A DNA stretch of 64,000 nt from Acidovorax kalamii (GCF_002245625.1 NZ_NOIG01000008.1:310001-374000); one strand, 5' to 3'. Numbered from the stretch's first letter, positions 50,930 to 60,973 are shown. The notes: generated from the letters alone by a model not told the origin. Translations and numbers: made by a program.

Positions 50930-51076
50930 TCAGGCCATGAACACGGCGATGAAGGCCAGCAGGAAAATCAGCACGCCACCGACCACGGGGAGCACCAGGG
51001 GCATCATGGGCACAACGTTTTCCACGGGATCGTGCGCTGCGGTCTGAGGGGCGTGAGAAGTGTTGTGGTCGGACAT
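50930..51076 (-). CDS. 48-residue single-span membrane protein
   Basis: A very small protein from ATG 51076 with GGAG upstream. Its N-terminus is polar and His-rich (MSDHNTSHAPQTAAHDPVE) and it ends in a single hydrophobic helix (LVLPVVGGVLIFLLAFIAV). It is followed by a strong terminator, so it is expressed separately from queC. Function unknown; the histidines could bind metal, which is speculation. Confidence 0.65.
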   Translation of the reverse strand: MSDHNTSHAPQTAAHDPVENVVPMMPLVLPVVGGVLIFLLAFIAVFMA

Positions 51077-51151
51077 GGTGGGGCTCCAGATGCTGAAAAC
51101 TTGCGCAATTCTAGCCGCCTGCATGCCAGGGCGGCCAGCAGGCCATAGGGG

Positions 51152-52351
51152 TCACATCAGCGCGGCTTCCATGCCCGCCGTGCGCAGCCGCTCCAGCACC
51201 TCGTCCACATGGGCCTTGCTGCGGGTTTGCAGCACCAGCTCGATCTCGACGTTCTGCGCGGCTAGCATGGTGAATGCGCGCTGGTGGTGCACCTCGCCGA
51301 TGTTGGCGCCCGCGTCGGCCACGGTGGCTGTGATGCGCGCCAGCACCCCCGGCACGTCGCGCGCGCTGACCTTGATGCGTGCGAGGCGGCCAGACCGCAC
51401 CATGCCGCGCTCGATGATGGCTGCCAGCAGCAGCGGGTCGATGTTGCCGCCACACAGCACCAGGCCCACGCGCTTGCCCCGGAAGCGCTCGGGGTAGCGC
51501 ACCAGCGCCGCCAGGCCAGCAGCCCCTGCGCCTTCGACCAGCGTCTTTTCAATCTCCAGCAGCATCAGCACGGCCTGCTCGATGTCGCCTTCGTCCACCA
51601 GCACCAGGTCGTCCACCAGGCGCTTGACGATCTCCTGCGTGATCTTGCCCGGCGTGCCCACGGCAATGCCTTCGGCAATGGTCGAGGTGCCCTGCGGGTG
51701 GTGCGTGCCCTTGACCGCGTTCACCATGGCCGGGAAGCGCGCGGTCTGCACGCCCACAATCTCGATGCCGGGCTTGATGGCCTTGGCGGCCGTAGCCACG
51801 CCCGAGATCAGCCCGCCGCCGCCCACGGCGATCACCAGCGTGTCCAGGTCGGGCACGGCCTGCAGCATCTCCAGGCCCAGCGTGCCCTGGCCTGCGGCCA
51901 CGCCCTCGTCGTCGTAGGGGTGCACAAAGGTCAGGCCCTGCGCATCGGCCAGCGCGTAGGCGTGGGCGCGGGCTTCCTCCAGCGTGTCGCCGTGCAGGAC
52001 CACCTCGGCGCCAAAGCCGCGCGTGCGCTCCACCTTCACGGCGGGCGTGAAGCGTGGCATCACGATCACTGCGCGCAGGCCCAGGCGCTGCGCGTGATAG
52101 GCCACGCCCTGCGCATGGTTGCCCGCGCTCATGGCCACCACGCCCCGGGCGCGTTCGTCCTCGGACAGCAGCGTGAGCCGGTTGCAGGCGCCACGTTCCT
52201 TGAACGAAGCGGTGAACTGCAGGTTCTCGAACTTGAGGAACACCTGCGCGCCCACGATCTGCGAGAGTGTCTTGGATTCGACACAGGGGGTGTCCAGCAC
52301 CTGGCCTTGTAGGCGGGTGGCGGCGTCGCGGATGTCTTGAAGGGTCAGCAT
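51152..52351 (-). CDS. Threonine ammonia-lyase with ACT domain
   Basis: A 399-residue PLP enzyme deaminating L-threonine to 2-oxobutanoate. The PLP lysine is Lys51 in FTASFKERGACN; the phosphate-binding glycine loop VAVGGGGLISG-type is present as VIAVGGGGLISGVATAAKAI. The C-terminal ACT domain (KVSARDVPGVLARITATVAD) is at residues 325-399. Size and domain content suit the ACT-containing biodegradative (TdcB/IlvA short) type, feeding isoleucine or propionate metabolism. I start at ATG 52351. Confidence 0.9.
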   Translation of the reverse strand: MLTLQDIRDAATRLQGQVLDTPCVESKTLSQIVGAQVFLKFENLQFTASFKERGACNRLTLLSEDERARGVVAMSAGNHAQGVAYHAQRLGLRAVIVMPRFTPAVKVERTRGFGAEVVLHGDTLEEARAHAYALADAQGLTFVHPYDDEGVAAGQGTLGLEMLQAVPDLDTLVIAVGGGGLISGVATAAKAIKPGIEIVGVQTARFPAMVNAVKGTHHPQGTSTIAEGIAVGTPGKITQEIVKRLVDDLVLVDEGDIEQAVLMLLEIEKTLVEGAGAAGLAALVRYPERFRGKRVGLVLCGGNIDPLLLAAIIERGMVRSGRLARIKVSARDVPGVLARITATVADAGANIGEVHHQRAFTMLAAQNVEIELVLQTRSKAHVDEVLERLRTAGMEAALM

Positions 52352-53286
52352 GGCGCCATTGTGGCGCACGGCTGCATAGGGCCGCCACAGGGTTGCACAG
52401 GGGGCGTGGACTGGCACCGGTTGGCTTTACTGCGGACTATTGGAATCAGGAAGGCCGTCACCATATCCAATAGGCACTGATAGCTATAAAACCATAGTGT
52501 TCAGACTCAAAGTGCGTGCCCTGAGTCACTCTTTCCCTGCAGAAGATTCTGCCCTAACCGCCGTCAGCTCAACGGTGACGAGCGCCAGCCCTGCGAGGCC
52601 TTGCCCGCGTGACGGGGTACCACCACCCCATGGCCAGCTTCAGCACTTGCAAGCAGGACAAGCACAACGGAAGCTGTGTTTCTCGAAAACTTTGACTGCC
52701 GTAACAACGCCGAGGTGATCTGCTGGACGCCGCCGTGCCTCCGCCAGTTGCCCTGGGTTTGTGCGTTGGCCTCCTGCAAAGCTGCCGGGGTTTGCCCGAC
52801 GGCGTGGTGTTTTCCAGCCTGAGCCCACCCTAGAAGCAGGCGTGTGCATCGCGCAAGCCGAAGTCCATGCTATGGGCGTTGCAGCAGGCCTGCACACAGG
52901 GGCATGTGCCCGGCACGCTCTATGGCCCTGCTACCTCTGCTTGATGGGCACGGCTGGGCGTCAGAAGTGGGAAGAATCGGCGCGATGCGACGCTGGGTAC
53001 CCCGGCAGCAGCGCCAAAGCAATTCAGCCATTGCGCCATCTGCTTGAAGGTGGAGTGGCGCATGGGTGCAGCGCGGCATGGCATGCCGGGCTTTTGATCA
53101 AGACGACTTACGGGTTTTCGGTCGATTTCTGGCGGCTCGGCCTGTCGAGGACTGGGTGGTCAAGAGTACCGTCCAGCCGATGGCGCGCTTTGGTGGCACA
53201 CCCTGCCGTGCGGTCTGCGGTTCCTATCGACCCACATCTGCAGGGTATGGACCTGTAGTGCCCTGTGGTATGGGCCCCAGGAGCGT
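52352..53286. other. Gene-poor region
   Basis: 935 bases between the threonine dehydratase start and the secreted-protein stop. It holds repeat copy H at its left edge. Several open readings exist but none has a recognised domain, a ribosome site or the usual G/C third-position pattern; composition is more even than the flanks. It may carry decayed genes or foreign DNA. Confidence 0.5.
52441..52501 (-). repeat. Dispersed palindromic repeat, copy H
   Basis: Minus strand: ACTATGGTTTTATAGCTATC, then AGTGCCTATTGGATATGG, TGACGGCCTTCC and TGATTCC. It keeps the TAGCTATC core and the GGCC box but has a diverged middle. Confidence 0.65.
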
Positions 53287-54132
53287 TTACTGCGTCATAC
53301 CGAAACGGGAGATATGTTCGATCTGCTGCCGAAGAGCGCTCGGACCCGAGCCCTGTTCAGCATCCTTGTAGAACAGCCCCGTGCCAACACCTTTAGGCGT
53401 CGTAATGCGTCGCACTTGCAGGGACTGCTGGGTGCTGGTGGCAGAGGCTTGCGAGTACCCTTCACCTTCATTCACGCTGTAGATCAGTACGTAGGTGCGC
53501 AGCAATTGGCCACTGCCGTTGATTTTGGCGCACAGCACGTTGCCAGCTAGGGAGCCCCGCACTTGGTGTTCACAGCCAAAGGTCTCCCCTGCATTGGCCA
53601 TCAGGCCATTGCCATTGGCTGTGGCGCCCAGGTTCCTGGAGAGCTCCACCAGATCCGACTGCAGGCCTTCAGACCCAATCGAATTCAATGTCCAGAATCC
53701 ACGCAGGCTTTCAGCAACGGCACCATAGCCGAAGTTGAAACGAGAAATTGCAATCTCGCCTTCGTTGGGGAATTTGATGAATCCGGTGGTTCCGGACGTA
53801 AAACGAATGCTCACGTTGCCCGCACTGCCCGCATCAGTTCCAGATCGAGCGCCGCTACCAAAATAGCGACCTCCGTTGTATTTGTTCAGTGATGCAGTCA
53901 CTTTGTTGTCAATGACCTCTCCCACAGCAAGATAAAAGGTGGATTGGCCGCTGCTTTCGTACGCGTACATCTGCATCACCATCGTGGAGTTCTGTACATC
54001 AATGCCGAAGCCACGGCCTGGCTTGCCATCCATCTCGGATGTCACGATCCAAGTGCCTGCTTGGGGTGCGAATGCTTGCGCCAGGCCCGCCCCGGTGAGC
54101 AGTGCTGCAGCCACCAATTTCTTAAAAAACAT
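53287..54132 (-). CDS. Secreted protein of unknown function with lower-GC composition
   Basis: A 281-residue protein with a signal peptide (about 1-20, ending AQAFA). The mature part is rich in Gly/Ser/Thr/Tyr strands: GTWIVTSEMDGKPGRGFGID, YAYESSGQSTFYLAVGEVID, and GNVSIRFTSGTTGFIKFPNE. The pattern G-x-W ... E-x-x-G-x-P-G-R-G-F resembles short beta-rich extracellular modules found in Burkholderiales. Codon use is less G/C-biased than in all neighbours, suggesting recent transfer. No operon partner. Confidence 0.7.
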   Translation of the reverse strand: MFFKKLVAAALLTGAGLAQAFAPQAGTWIVTSEMDGKPGRGFGIDVQNSTMVMQMYAYESSGQSTFYLAVGEVIDNKVTASLNKYNGGRYFGSGARSGTDAGSAGNVSIRFTSGTTGFIKFPNEGEIAISRFNFGYGAVAESLRGFWTLNSIGSEGLQSDLVELSRNLGATANGNGLMANAGETFGCEHQVRGSLAGNVLCAKINGSGQLLRTYVLIYSVNEGEGYSQASATSTQQSLQVRRITTPKGVGTGLFYKDAEQGSGPSALRQQIEHISRFGMTQ

Positions 54133-54276
54133 CTACATACCCTCTCTTGAATGAATGTGTGAACTGACTGTTGAAATGAAATGCCGAGTTGAATGTATCC
54201 CGGGCCAACAGGTTTGTAACGCATTTGTTCGCAAGGCGTCGTGATGATTTACTGATCGTCCGCGGGCCACCCCTGA

Positions 54277-56184
54277 CTAGTTGTTTCCAACCACCCGCAG
54301 CACCTCCGCCCCATACGCCTCCAGTTTCTTCGCCCCCATGCCGCTGATGCCCTGCAGGTCGTCCAGCGACGCGGGGTTGCGCTCGGCAATGGCGGCCAGT
54401 GTGGCGTCGTGGAAGATCACATACGCGGGCAGGTTGTGCTCCCGCGCCACCTCGGCGCGCCAGGACTTGAGGTTGATGAAGCGCACCTGTGCATCCGGGC
54501 CCAGATTCGCGGCAGCGGCCGGTGGGGCGCTCCCTGTGCCCTTGCGGGTGCGCGCGCGTTTGGCGGGTGCGGCGGCGGTGGATTCGCGCAGCTGCACCGG
54601 CACCTCGCCCTTGAGCACGGCGCGCGAGCCTTCGGTGAGGCTCAGGGTGTCAAAACTGTGGCCGCTCTCCAGCATCACCTTGCGCAGGCCCACGGCGCCC
54701 GTGGCCAGCAGCTGGCGCAGCACGCCGCGCAGCTGCGCTTCGGAATACTCCTTGCCCACGCCAAAGGTCGAGAGCTTGTCGTGCCCGAACTGCTGGACTT
54801 TCTCGGTGTCCTTGCCGCGCACGATGTCCATGATGTGGCCTGTGCCAAAGGTCAGCCCGCTGGCCGCGTGCACGCGGTAGATGGTGGACAGCAGCTTGCG
54901 TGCGGCGTCCGTGCCGTCCCATACCGCCGGTGGGTTCAGGCAGTTGTCGCAGTTGCCGCACGGCGTGGACTGCTCGCCAAAGTAGGCCAGCAGCCGCACC
55001 CGGCGGCAGTCGGTGGCCTCGGCCAGCGCCAGCAGAGCGTCGAGCTTGCCGCGCAGCGCCTGCTTGAACTCCTCGCCCGCCGGGCTTTCGTCGATCATGC
55101 GGCGCTGGTTGACCACGTCGTTCAGGCCATAGGCCATCCAGGCGTCGGCATTCAGCCCGTCGCGGCCTGCGCGGCCGGTCTCCTGGTAGTAGCCCTCGAT
55201 GTTCTTGGGCATGTCCACATGCGCCACAAAGCGCACGTCGGGCTTGTCGATGCCCATGCCGAACGCAATGGTGGCCACCATCACGATGCCTTCCTCGCGC
55301 AGAAAGCGGTCCTGGTTCTTCTGGCGCACCTTGGTGTCCAGCCCTGCGTGGTAGGGCAGGGCCGTGAGGCCCGCGTCGCACAGCGTGGCGGCCAGCTCTT
55401 CCACCCGCTTGCGCGACTGGCAATACACCACGCCTGCCTCGCCTGCATGCTCGCGCTCGATGAAGCGCAGCAGCTGGGTGGTGGCGTCCTTCTTCTCGAC
55501 AATCGTGTAGCGGATGTTGGGCCGGTCAAAGCTGCTGACGAACAGGCGAGCGTCCTGCAGCTGCAGCCGCTCGACGATGTCCTCGCGCGTGAGCGCATCG
55601 GCCGTGGCCGTGAGTGCGATGCGCGGCACCTGCGGGTAGCGCTCGTGCAGCAGCGTGAGCGCCCGGTACTCGGGGCGGAAGTCGTGGCCCCACTGGCTCA
55701 CGCAATGCGCCTCGTCAATCGCAAACAGGCTCAGGTGGCCGCCCTCGTACAGGCTGTCGAGCAGGCCGAGGAAACGTGGCGTGTTCAGCCGCTCGGGCGC
55801 GGCATACAGCAGCGTGATCTCGCCCGTCTGCAGGCGAAACTCCACGTCCTGCGCCTCGTCGTAGCTCAGTGTGGAGTTGAGGAACGCCGCCTCCACCCCC
55901 GCCTCGTGCAGTGCGCCCACCTGGTCGTGCATCAGCGCGATCAGCGGCGAGATCACGATGCTCACCCCGCGTCCCTGCTGCTGGCGCACGATGGCGGGCA
56001 CCTGGTAGCACAGGCTCTTGCCGCCGCCGGTGGGCATCAGCACCAGTGCGTCGCCGCCATTGCTCACATGCGTGACGATCTCTGCCTGCGCACCCCGGAA
56101 GGCCTTGTAACCGAAAACTTCGTGCAGAACGGCGGAGCAGGCCGACAGTGTCTCGCCCGGGGCAGAAATTTCGATCACATTCAT
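54277..56184 (-). CDS. recQ: ATP-dependent DNA helicase RecQ
   Basis: A 635-residue superfamily 2 helicase. Walker [16 protein letters not shown] (Lys56), DEAH box at 157-160 ([20 protein letters not shown]), motif [15 protein letters not shown], the zinc-binding RQC cysteines ([12 protein letters not shown], then [10 protein letters not shown]) and a C-terminal HRDC domain ([20 protein letters not shown]). It unwinds forks and recombination intermediates in DNA repair. It starts within the stop of the upstream MocR gene (ATGA overlap), so it is co-transcribed with it. Confidence 0.96.
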   Translation of the reverse strand: MNVIEISAPGETLSACSAVLHEVFGYKAFRGAQAEIVTHVSNGGDALVLMPTGGGKSLCYQVPAIVRQQQGRGVSIVISPLIALMHDQVGALHEAGVEAAFLNSTLSYDEAQDVEFRLQTGEITLLYAAPERLNTPRFLGLLDSLYEGGHLSLFAIDEAHCVSQWGHDFRPEYRALTLLHERYPQVPRIALTATADALTREDIVERLQLQDARLFVSSFDRPNIRYTIVEKKDATTQLLRFIEREHAGEAGVVYCQSRKRVEELAATLCDAGLTALPYHAGLDTKVRQKNQDRFLREEGIVMVATIAFGMGIDKPDVRFVAHVDMPKNIEGYYQETGRAGRDGLNADAWMAYGLNDVVNQRRMIDESPAGEEFKQALRGKLDALLALAEATDCRRVRLLAYFGEQSTPCGNCDNCLNPPAVWDGTDAARKLLSTIYRVHAASGLTFGTGHIMDIVRGKDTEKVQQFGHDKLSTFGVGKEYSEAQLRGVLRQLLATGAVGLRKVMLESGHSFDTLSLTEGSRAVLKGEVPVQLRESTAAAPAKRARTRKGTGSAPPAAAANLGPDAQVRFINLKSWRAEVAREHNLPAYVIFHDATLAAIAERNPASLDDLQGISGMGAKKLEAYGAEVLRVVGNN

Positions 56185-57653
56185 CCCCGGTATTGTCCAT
56201 GAGCGCCGATGCGCTCCAGCGCACGCGCTGCCGCATCAATGGCTTCGGGCGGGAGGGCCGCAAAGCCCAGACGCCAGCCTGCGATGGCAGGCGCCGTGTG
56301 GTACAGCGCGCTCAGGCTGGGGGTGGCAATGCCCAGGGCTGCCGCCTGGCGGGTGTACGCCTGCTCGCTTCCTTCGGGAAGGCGCACGGCCATCTGCAGG
56401 CCGCCCCGGCTGTCCATAGGGGTGGCCCAGGGCAGGTGGCTGTGCAGCGCCTGCAGCAGCACGTCGCGGCGGCTGCGGTAAAGCTGCCGCATCAGCCGCA
56501 GGTGGGCCGCAAAGTGGCCCTGGTTCATGAAATCTGCCGCCACCGCCTGCATGGGCTGCGCGGGGTGGCCATCGTAGATGGTGCGCGCCGTCACCAGCGG
56601 GGCGACCAGCGCCTCGGGCAGCACCATGTAGGCCAGCCGCACCGACGGAAACAGTGATTTGGAGAAGGTGCCGATGTAGACCACCTGGCCTTGGTCGTCC
56701 AGCCCCTGCAGCGCCGGGGTGGGTTGGTGGTCGTACAGAAATTCGCTGTCGTAGTCATCCTCGACCAGCCAGGCCCCGGTGGCCCGGGCGTGGGCGATGA
56801 AGGCCAGCCGCCGCGCCAGCGACATGGCCTGGCCCGTGGGGAACTGGTGCGAGGGCGTGAGGTAGATCAGCCGGGGGGCAGGGCGCGCCGGGTCCAGCGT
56901 GGCGCCTTCGCCGTCCAGGGGCATGTCCACCAGGCGGGCCCCGCTGGCGCTGAAGGCCGTGCGGGCGCCCGCGTAGCCCGGGTCTTCCATCCACACCGCA
57001 TCGCCGTCGTCCAGCAGCGTGGCCGACAGCAGCTGCAGCGCCTGCTGCGAACTCGTGAGCACCAGCACCTGCCCCGCGTGGCAACGCACCCCGCGCGACT
57101 GGCCGAGGTAGCGCGCAATGGCCTCGCGCAGCGCGGGCAGGCCCTGGGGGTCGCCATAGAACATCAACGCCGCCGCGTCCTGCCGCAGCCGTCGCTGCAG
57201 CAACTGGCGCCACAGGCCTGTGGGAAAGGCCTGCAGGTCCGGGCTGCCTGCCACAAAGGCGCGCGGACGCTCGGGCTCGTGGCAGCCCCCGGTGTCCACC
57301 ATGCGCTGGCCCCGGGCCGACAGCCGCAGCGCGCCCGCAGCGCCCGCCGGGCGGAGGGCGCCACTGGCCTGGCGCGGCGCAGCGGCCTCCATGTCGATGG
57401 CCACAAAACTGCCCTGGCCCACCTGGCGGCGCAGGTAGCCCTCGGTTTCCAGCTGGGCATAGGCGGCCTCCACCGTCACGCGCGACAGGCCCAAGTCCTG
57501 TGCGAGGTGGCGGCTGGACGGCAGCCGCTCGCCCAGCACGGCCTGGCCGCTGCGCACTGCCTCGCGCAGGGCGGCGCACAGGCGTGCCCGCCGCCCGCCG
57601 TCGGCCTGGTTTTCCATCAGCGCCAACAAAAGACGGGGTTTGATCGTGGCCAT
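56181..57653 (-). CDS. MocR-type PLP-dependent transcriptional regulator
   Basis: A 490-residue fusion: an N-terminal GntR winged helix ([20 protein letters not shown] then [20 protein letters not shown]) followed by a fold-type I aminotransferase domain with PLP lysine in [18 protein letters not shown] and the aspartate in VEDDYDSEF. MocR proteins use PLP or aminated ligands as effectors. It is divergent from a rhodanese-GNAT-metH operon, and an inverted repeat TTGGCCT/AGGCCAA lies between. It overlaps recQ by four bases. Confidence 0.92.
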   Translation of the reverse strand: MATIKPRLLLALMENQADGGRRARLCAALREAVRSGQAVLGERLPSSRHLAQDLGLSRVTVEAAYAQLETEGYLRRQVGQGSFVAIDMEAAAPRQASGALRPAGAAGALRLSARGQRMVDTGGCHEPERPRAFVAGSPDLQAFPTGLWRQLLQRRLRQDAAALMFYGDPQGLPALREAIARYLGQSRGVRCHAGQVLVLTSSQQALQLLSATLLDDGDAVWMEDPGYAGARTAFSASGARLVDMPLDGEGATLDPARPAPRLIYLTPSHQFPTGQAMSLARRLAFIAHARATGAWLVEDDYDSEFLYDHQPTPALQGLDDQGQVVYIGTFSKSLFPSVRLAYMVLPEALVAPLVTARTIYDGHPAQPMQAVAADFMNQGHFAAHLRLMRQLYRSRRDVLLQALHSHLPWATPMDSRGGLQMAVRLPEGSEQAYTRQAAALGIATPSLSALYHTAPAIAGWRLGFAALPPEAIDAAARALERIGAHGQYRG

Positions 57654-57662
57654 GGAAACAGA

Positions 57663-57707
57663 TTGGTCTTATGTTCATCGATAAATTGGCCTCATTTATA
57701 AGGCCAA
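57663..57707. promoter_or_regulatory. MocR operator sites
   Basis: TTGGCCT-N8-AGGCCAA (57686-57692 and 57701-57707) lies between the divergent mocR and rhodanese starts, with TTGGTCTTAT at 57663-57672 as a third near-identical half-site (one mismatch to TTGGCCTTAT on the other strand). This is the layout expected of MocR-type regulators. Confidence 0.6.
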
Positions 57708-57763
57708 AGCAGCGCACACTGGCAGCCATCGGTACATCACCACTGCATCACTCAAGGAGCCCC

Positions 57764-58225
57764 ATGACCCATCCCGCCCCCGCCTCCAGCGTTCTGGCCT
57801 TTCCCGCCCCCACCCCCGCGCAGTCGTGCGACTACATGGCCGCCAAGCTCAGCTTTCATGCCGATGCCTGGGATGTAGCCGAAGACCTGCGCAACGGCAT
57901 CGATGCCATCGTGGTGATCGACACCCGCTCGCCCGCGCACTACGAACAAGGCCATGTGCCTGGCGCCGTGAGTTTTCCCCACCGCACCATGGACGCGGAC
58001 AGCACGGCCCACCTGGACCGCAGCAAGGTCTACGTGACCTATTGCGACGGCATCGGCTGCAACGGCTCGACCAAGGGCGCCTACAAGCTCGCGCGCCTGG
58101 GCTTCACGGTCAAGGAGATGCTGGGCGGCCTGGACTTCTGGATCCGCGATGGCCAGCCCGTGGCCACCGGCCCCGAACGCGGCACCATGCCCGCCGCCCG
58201 GCCCGCCATCGAGTGCGCATGTTGA
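57764..58225 (+). CDS. Rhodanese-domain protein
   Basis: A 153-residue single rhodanese domain: IVVIDTRSPAHYEQGHVPGA, then VYVTYCDGIGCNGSTKGAYK with catalytic Cys94 and a second Cys99 in the active-site loop, and LGGLDFWIRDGQPV. It transfers sulfane sulfur or serves as a persulfide carrier. AAGGAG precedes ATG 57764. It overlaps the GNAT gene by seven bases, which in turn overlaps metH(N), so the three form one operon divergent from mocR. Confidence 0.88.
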   Translation: MTHPAPASSVLAFPAPTPAQSCDYMAAKLSFHADAWDVAEDLRNGIDAIVVIDTRSPAHYEQGHVPGAVSFPHRTMDADSTAHLDRSKVYVTYCDGIGCNGSTKGAYKLARLGFTVKEMLGGLDFWIRDGQPVATGPERGTMPAARPAIECAC

Positions 58226-58767
58226 CCGCCACGGCTACCAGCCCGCCCCCTGCGGGCTGGGCCCTGCGCCCCGCGCTGGCGGCCGATGCCGAAGTGCTGG
58301 CCCGCCTGTGCGCTGCGCATGCGGCCTACGAGCAGATTCCGCACTGCGCCGACGGCCACGCCGAGCGGCTTGCGCACGGGCTCGAAGCCGGGCGGCTGAA
58401 CGCCTGGCTGGGTTTTCTCCATGGGTGCGCCGTGGGCTACGCCAGTGCCACCCTGGACTACGCCACCCTGGCGGCGCAGCCCTTTCTGCACCTGGACTGC
58501 CTGTACCTGGACCCGCCGGCACGGGGCCTGGGGCTGGGCCGCGCATTGCTGGACGCTGCCGTGTGCCGCGCGCGCTCTCTGGGCTGCGCGCAGCTGCAGT
58601 GGCAAACCCCCGTGTGGAACGAAGGCGCGATCCGCTTTTATGACCGGCTGGGGGCCACGCGGCTGGCCAAGCAACGTTACACCCTGGTTTGTGGCGAGGT
58701 TGTGCCGAAGGCGCCGAAACCCCTGGCGAGCCCGGCTGCTGAGCGGGTTTCTACAATCGGGGGATGA
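58219..58767 (+). CDS. GNAT-family N-acetyltransferase
   Basis: A 182-residue GNAT enzyme: motif [21 protein letters not shown] with the acetyl-CoA pyrophosphate loop (RGLGLGR), and motif [21 protein letters not shown]. The substrate is unknown. Start ATG 58219 lies inside the rhodanese 3' end; the stop overlaps the next gene as ATGA. Rhodanese-GNAT pairs next to MocR regulators recur in Burkholderiales, to my knowledge without a defined function. Confidence 0.88.
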   Translation: MLTATATSPPPAGWALRPALAADAEVLARLCAAHAAYEQIPHCADGHAERLAHGLEAGRLNAWLGFLHGCAVGYASATLDYATLAAQPFLHLDCLYLDPPARGLGLGRALLDAAVCRARSLGCAQLQWQTPVWNEGAIRFYDRLGATRLAKQRYTLVCGEVVPKAPKPLASPAAERVSTIGG

Positions 58768-59828
58768 AAACGCCTGCCTACACGCGCGCCGCGCAACTGC
58801 CCGACATCCTCGCCCAACGCATCGTCATCCTCGACGGCGCCATGGGCACCATGATCCAGCGCTTCAAGCTGGGCGAGGCGCAGTACCGGGGCGAGGGCTA
58901 CACCGGGCCCGATGGCGCGGGCGACCGGTTCAAGGACTTTGCGTACGACGTGAAGGGCAACAACGAGCTGCTCAGCATCACCCGGCCCGACGTGATCCGC
59001 GACATCCACGAGCGGTACCTGGCGGCCGGGGCCGACCTCATCGAGACCAACACCTTCGGCGCAACCACCGTGGCGCAGGAGGACTACCACATGGCCGAGC
59101 TGGCGCGCGAGATGAACCTGCGCTCTGCCCAGCTGGCGCGCGCTGCCTGCGACAAGTATTCGACGCCCGACAAGCCCCGCTTTGTGGCGGGCGCCCTGGG
59201 CCCCACGCCCAAGACGGCCAGTATCAGCCCCGATGTGAATGACCCCGGCGCGCGCAACATCGACTTCGAAACCCTGCGCGCTGCCTACTACGAGCAGACT
59301 GAGGCGCTGGTCGAAGGCGGCGCCGACGTGCTGCTGGTCGAGACCATCTTCGACACCCTGAACGCCAAGGCTGCGCTGTTCGCCATCGACGAGTATTTTG
59401 AGAACAGCGGCCAGCGCCTGCCCCTCATCATCAGCGGCACCGTCACCGACGCCTCGGGCCGCATCCTGTCGGGCCAGACCGTCACGGCCTTCTGGCACAG
59501 CGTGCGCCATTCGCGCCCGTTGGCCATCGGCCTGAACTGTGCCCTGGGCGCCACGCTGATGCGCCCCTACATCCAGGAGCTGAACCGCGTGGCCGAGGAC
59601 ACCTTCATCAGCTGCTACCCCAACGCCGGGCTGCCTAATCCGATGAGCGACACCGGCTTTGACGAAACGCCCGAGATCACCAGCCGCCTGGTGCACGAGT
59701 TCGCGGCCGAGGGGCTGGTCAACATCCTGGGCGGCTGCTGCGGCACCACGCCGGACCATATCGGCGCCATTGCCAAGGCGGTGGCCGATGTGCCCACGCG
59801 CAAGATGTTTTACCCTGGAGAAGCCTGA
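58764..59828 (+). CDS. Homocysteine S-methyltransferase module (N-terminal part of split MetH)
   Basis: A 354-residue homocysteine-binding domain as in the first module of B12-dependent methionine synthase: [56 protein letters not shown], and the zinc cysteines Cys259 (GLNCALGA) with Cys325-Cys326 ([13 protein letters not shown]). The folate, cobalamin and activation domains are absent. In betaproteobacteria MetH is commonly split with the remaining part next to this gene, but here ttcA follows. The product therefore needs a partner encoded elsewhere. Confidence 0.93.
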   Translation: MKTPAYTRAAQLPDILAQRIVILDGAMGTMIQRFKLGEAQYRGEGYTGPDGAGDRFKDFAYDVKGNNELLSITRPDVIRDIHERYLAAGADLIETNTFGATTVAQEDYHMAELAREMNLRSAQLARAACDKYSTPDKPRFVAGALGPTPKTASISPDVNDPGARNIDFETLRAAYYEQTEALVEGGADVLLVETIFDTLNAKAALFAIDEYFENSGQRLPLIISGTVTDASGRILSGQTVTAFWHSVRHSRPLAIGLNCALGATLMRPYIQELNRVAEDTFISCYPNAGLPNPMSDTGFDETPEITSRLVHEFAAEGLVNILGGCCGTTPDHIGAIAKAVADVPTRKMFYPGEA

Positions 59829-59898
59829 AAATTTGAGAAAAATTGGCCGCTTGCGCGCGACCATCAAGCGCTTGTAGCTACTAAATATGTAGCAATTA
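59826..59898 (-). repeat. Dispersed palindromic repeat, copy F
   Basis: Minus strand: ATTGCTACATATTTAGTAGC, then TACAAGCGCTTGATGGTCGC, GCGCAAGCGGCC and AATTTTTCTCAAATTTTC. It begins at the stop codon of the metH(N) gene and is the best-preserved copy with B and C. Confidence 0.8.
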
Positions 59899-60009
59899 AT
59901 GCGCCACCGCCCTGCGGTAGCGCATTGCGTGCCGCCGGAAGCTGCGGCACCCTTGCGCCTTTCCGCTGAAGTCTTTTCCGTACCCTCTGTCAGCCCCGGT
60001 CTGTTTGCC

Positions 60010-60939
60010 ATGTCCGTTATCGCCACCTTGCCCGACACCCCCTCTGCGGAGGCTGCCGAGAAAGCCGCCGCCCACGCCGCGCTCAAGCTCGAAAAGCGCC
60101 TGGTGCGCCAAGTGGCCCAGGCCATTGGCGACTTTGGCCTCATCGAAGACGGCGACAAGGTGATGGTGTGCTTGTCGGGCGGCAAGGACAGCTACGCCAT
60201 GCTGGACGTGCTGCGTTTGCTGCAGCAGCGCAACGGCAATCGGTTCGAGCTGATCGCCGTCAATCTGGACCAGAAGCAGCCCGGCTTTCCGGCCCATGTG
60301 CTGCCTGAATACCTGACCCAGGTGGGTGTGCCCTTCCACATCGAAACGCAGGACACCTACAGCGTCGTCAAGGAGCACATCCCCGAGGGCAAGACCATGT
60401 GCAGCCTGTGCAGCCGCCTGCGCCGGGGCATTCTGTACCGCGTGGCCGACGAGCTGGGCTGCACCAAAATCGCGCTCGGCCACCACCGCGACGACATGCT
60501 GCAGACCTTCTTTTTGAACATGTTCTTCGGCGGCAAGCTCAAGGGCATGCCACCCAAAGTGCAAAGCGACCGGGGCGACCACCTCATCATCCGCCCGCTG
60601 GCCTATGTGGCCGAGGACGACCTCACGCGCTGGGCCGAGATTCGCAACTTCCCCATCATCCCTTGCACCCTGTGCGGCAGCCAGGAGAACCTGCAGCGCA
60701 AGCAGATCGGCCAGATGCTGCGCGACTGGCAGCAGCTCTACCCGGGCCGCATCGAGAACATGGCCGTGGCGCTGCGCAACCTGGTGCCCTCGCACTTCAT
60801 GGACACGCGCCAGTTCGACTTCAAGGGCCTGGTGCCCAACGGCGTGCAGGACGCCGATGGCGACAAGGCGTTTGATGCCGAAGAGTTTCCAGCACAGGCC
60901 GTGGGCATGCTGGGCGGCCTGCCCCTGATGCCCCGCTGA
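60010..60939 (+). CDS. ttcA: tRNA 2-thiocytidine biosynthesis protein TtcA
   Basis: A 309-residue Fe-S enzyme that inserts sulfur at cytidine 32 of tRNA. The PP-loop [14 protein letters not shown] is at residues 52-65; CSLC (131-134) and CTLC (219-222) carry the iron-sulfur cysteines; [19 protein letters not shown] is typical. I start at ATG 60010, because the longer reading has no family similarity. The gene precedes a tRNA-modification U32 protein, so this is a small tRNA-modification cluster. Confidence 0.95.
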   Translation: MSVIATLPDTPSAEAAEKAAAHAALKLEKRLVRQVAQAIGDFGLIEDGDKVMVCLSGGKDSYAMLDVLRLLQQRNGNRFELIAVNLDQKQPGFPAHVLPEYLTQVGVPFHIETQDTYSVVKEHIPEGKTMCSLCSRLRRGILYRVADELGCTKIALGHHRDDMLQTFFLNMFFGGKLKGMPPKVQSDRGDHLIIRPLAYVAEDDLTRWAEIRNFPIIPCTLCGSQENLQRKQIGQMLRDWQQLYPGRIENMAVALRNLVPSHFMDTRQFDFKGLVPNGVQDADGDKAFDAEEFPAQAVGMLGGLPLMPR

Positions 60940-60973
60940 CCTGACACCGACGTTTTTTAGATTGGGCCACCCC

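Noticed and set aside
52761-53258. 165-residue open reading in the gene-poor region
   Set aside because: No ribosome site, no domain, mixed codon use and many Cys/Trp; probably non-coding.
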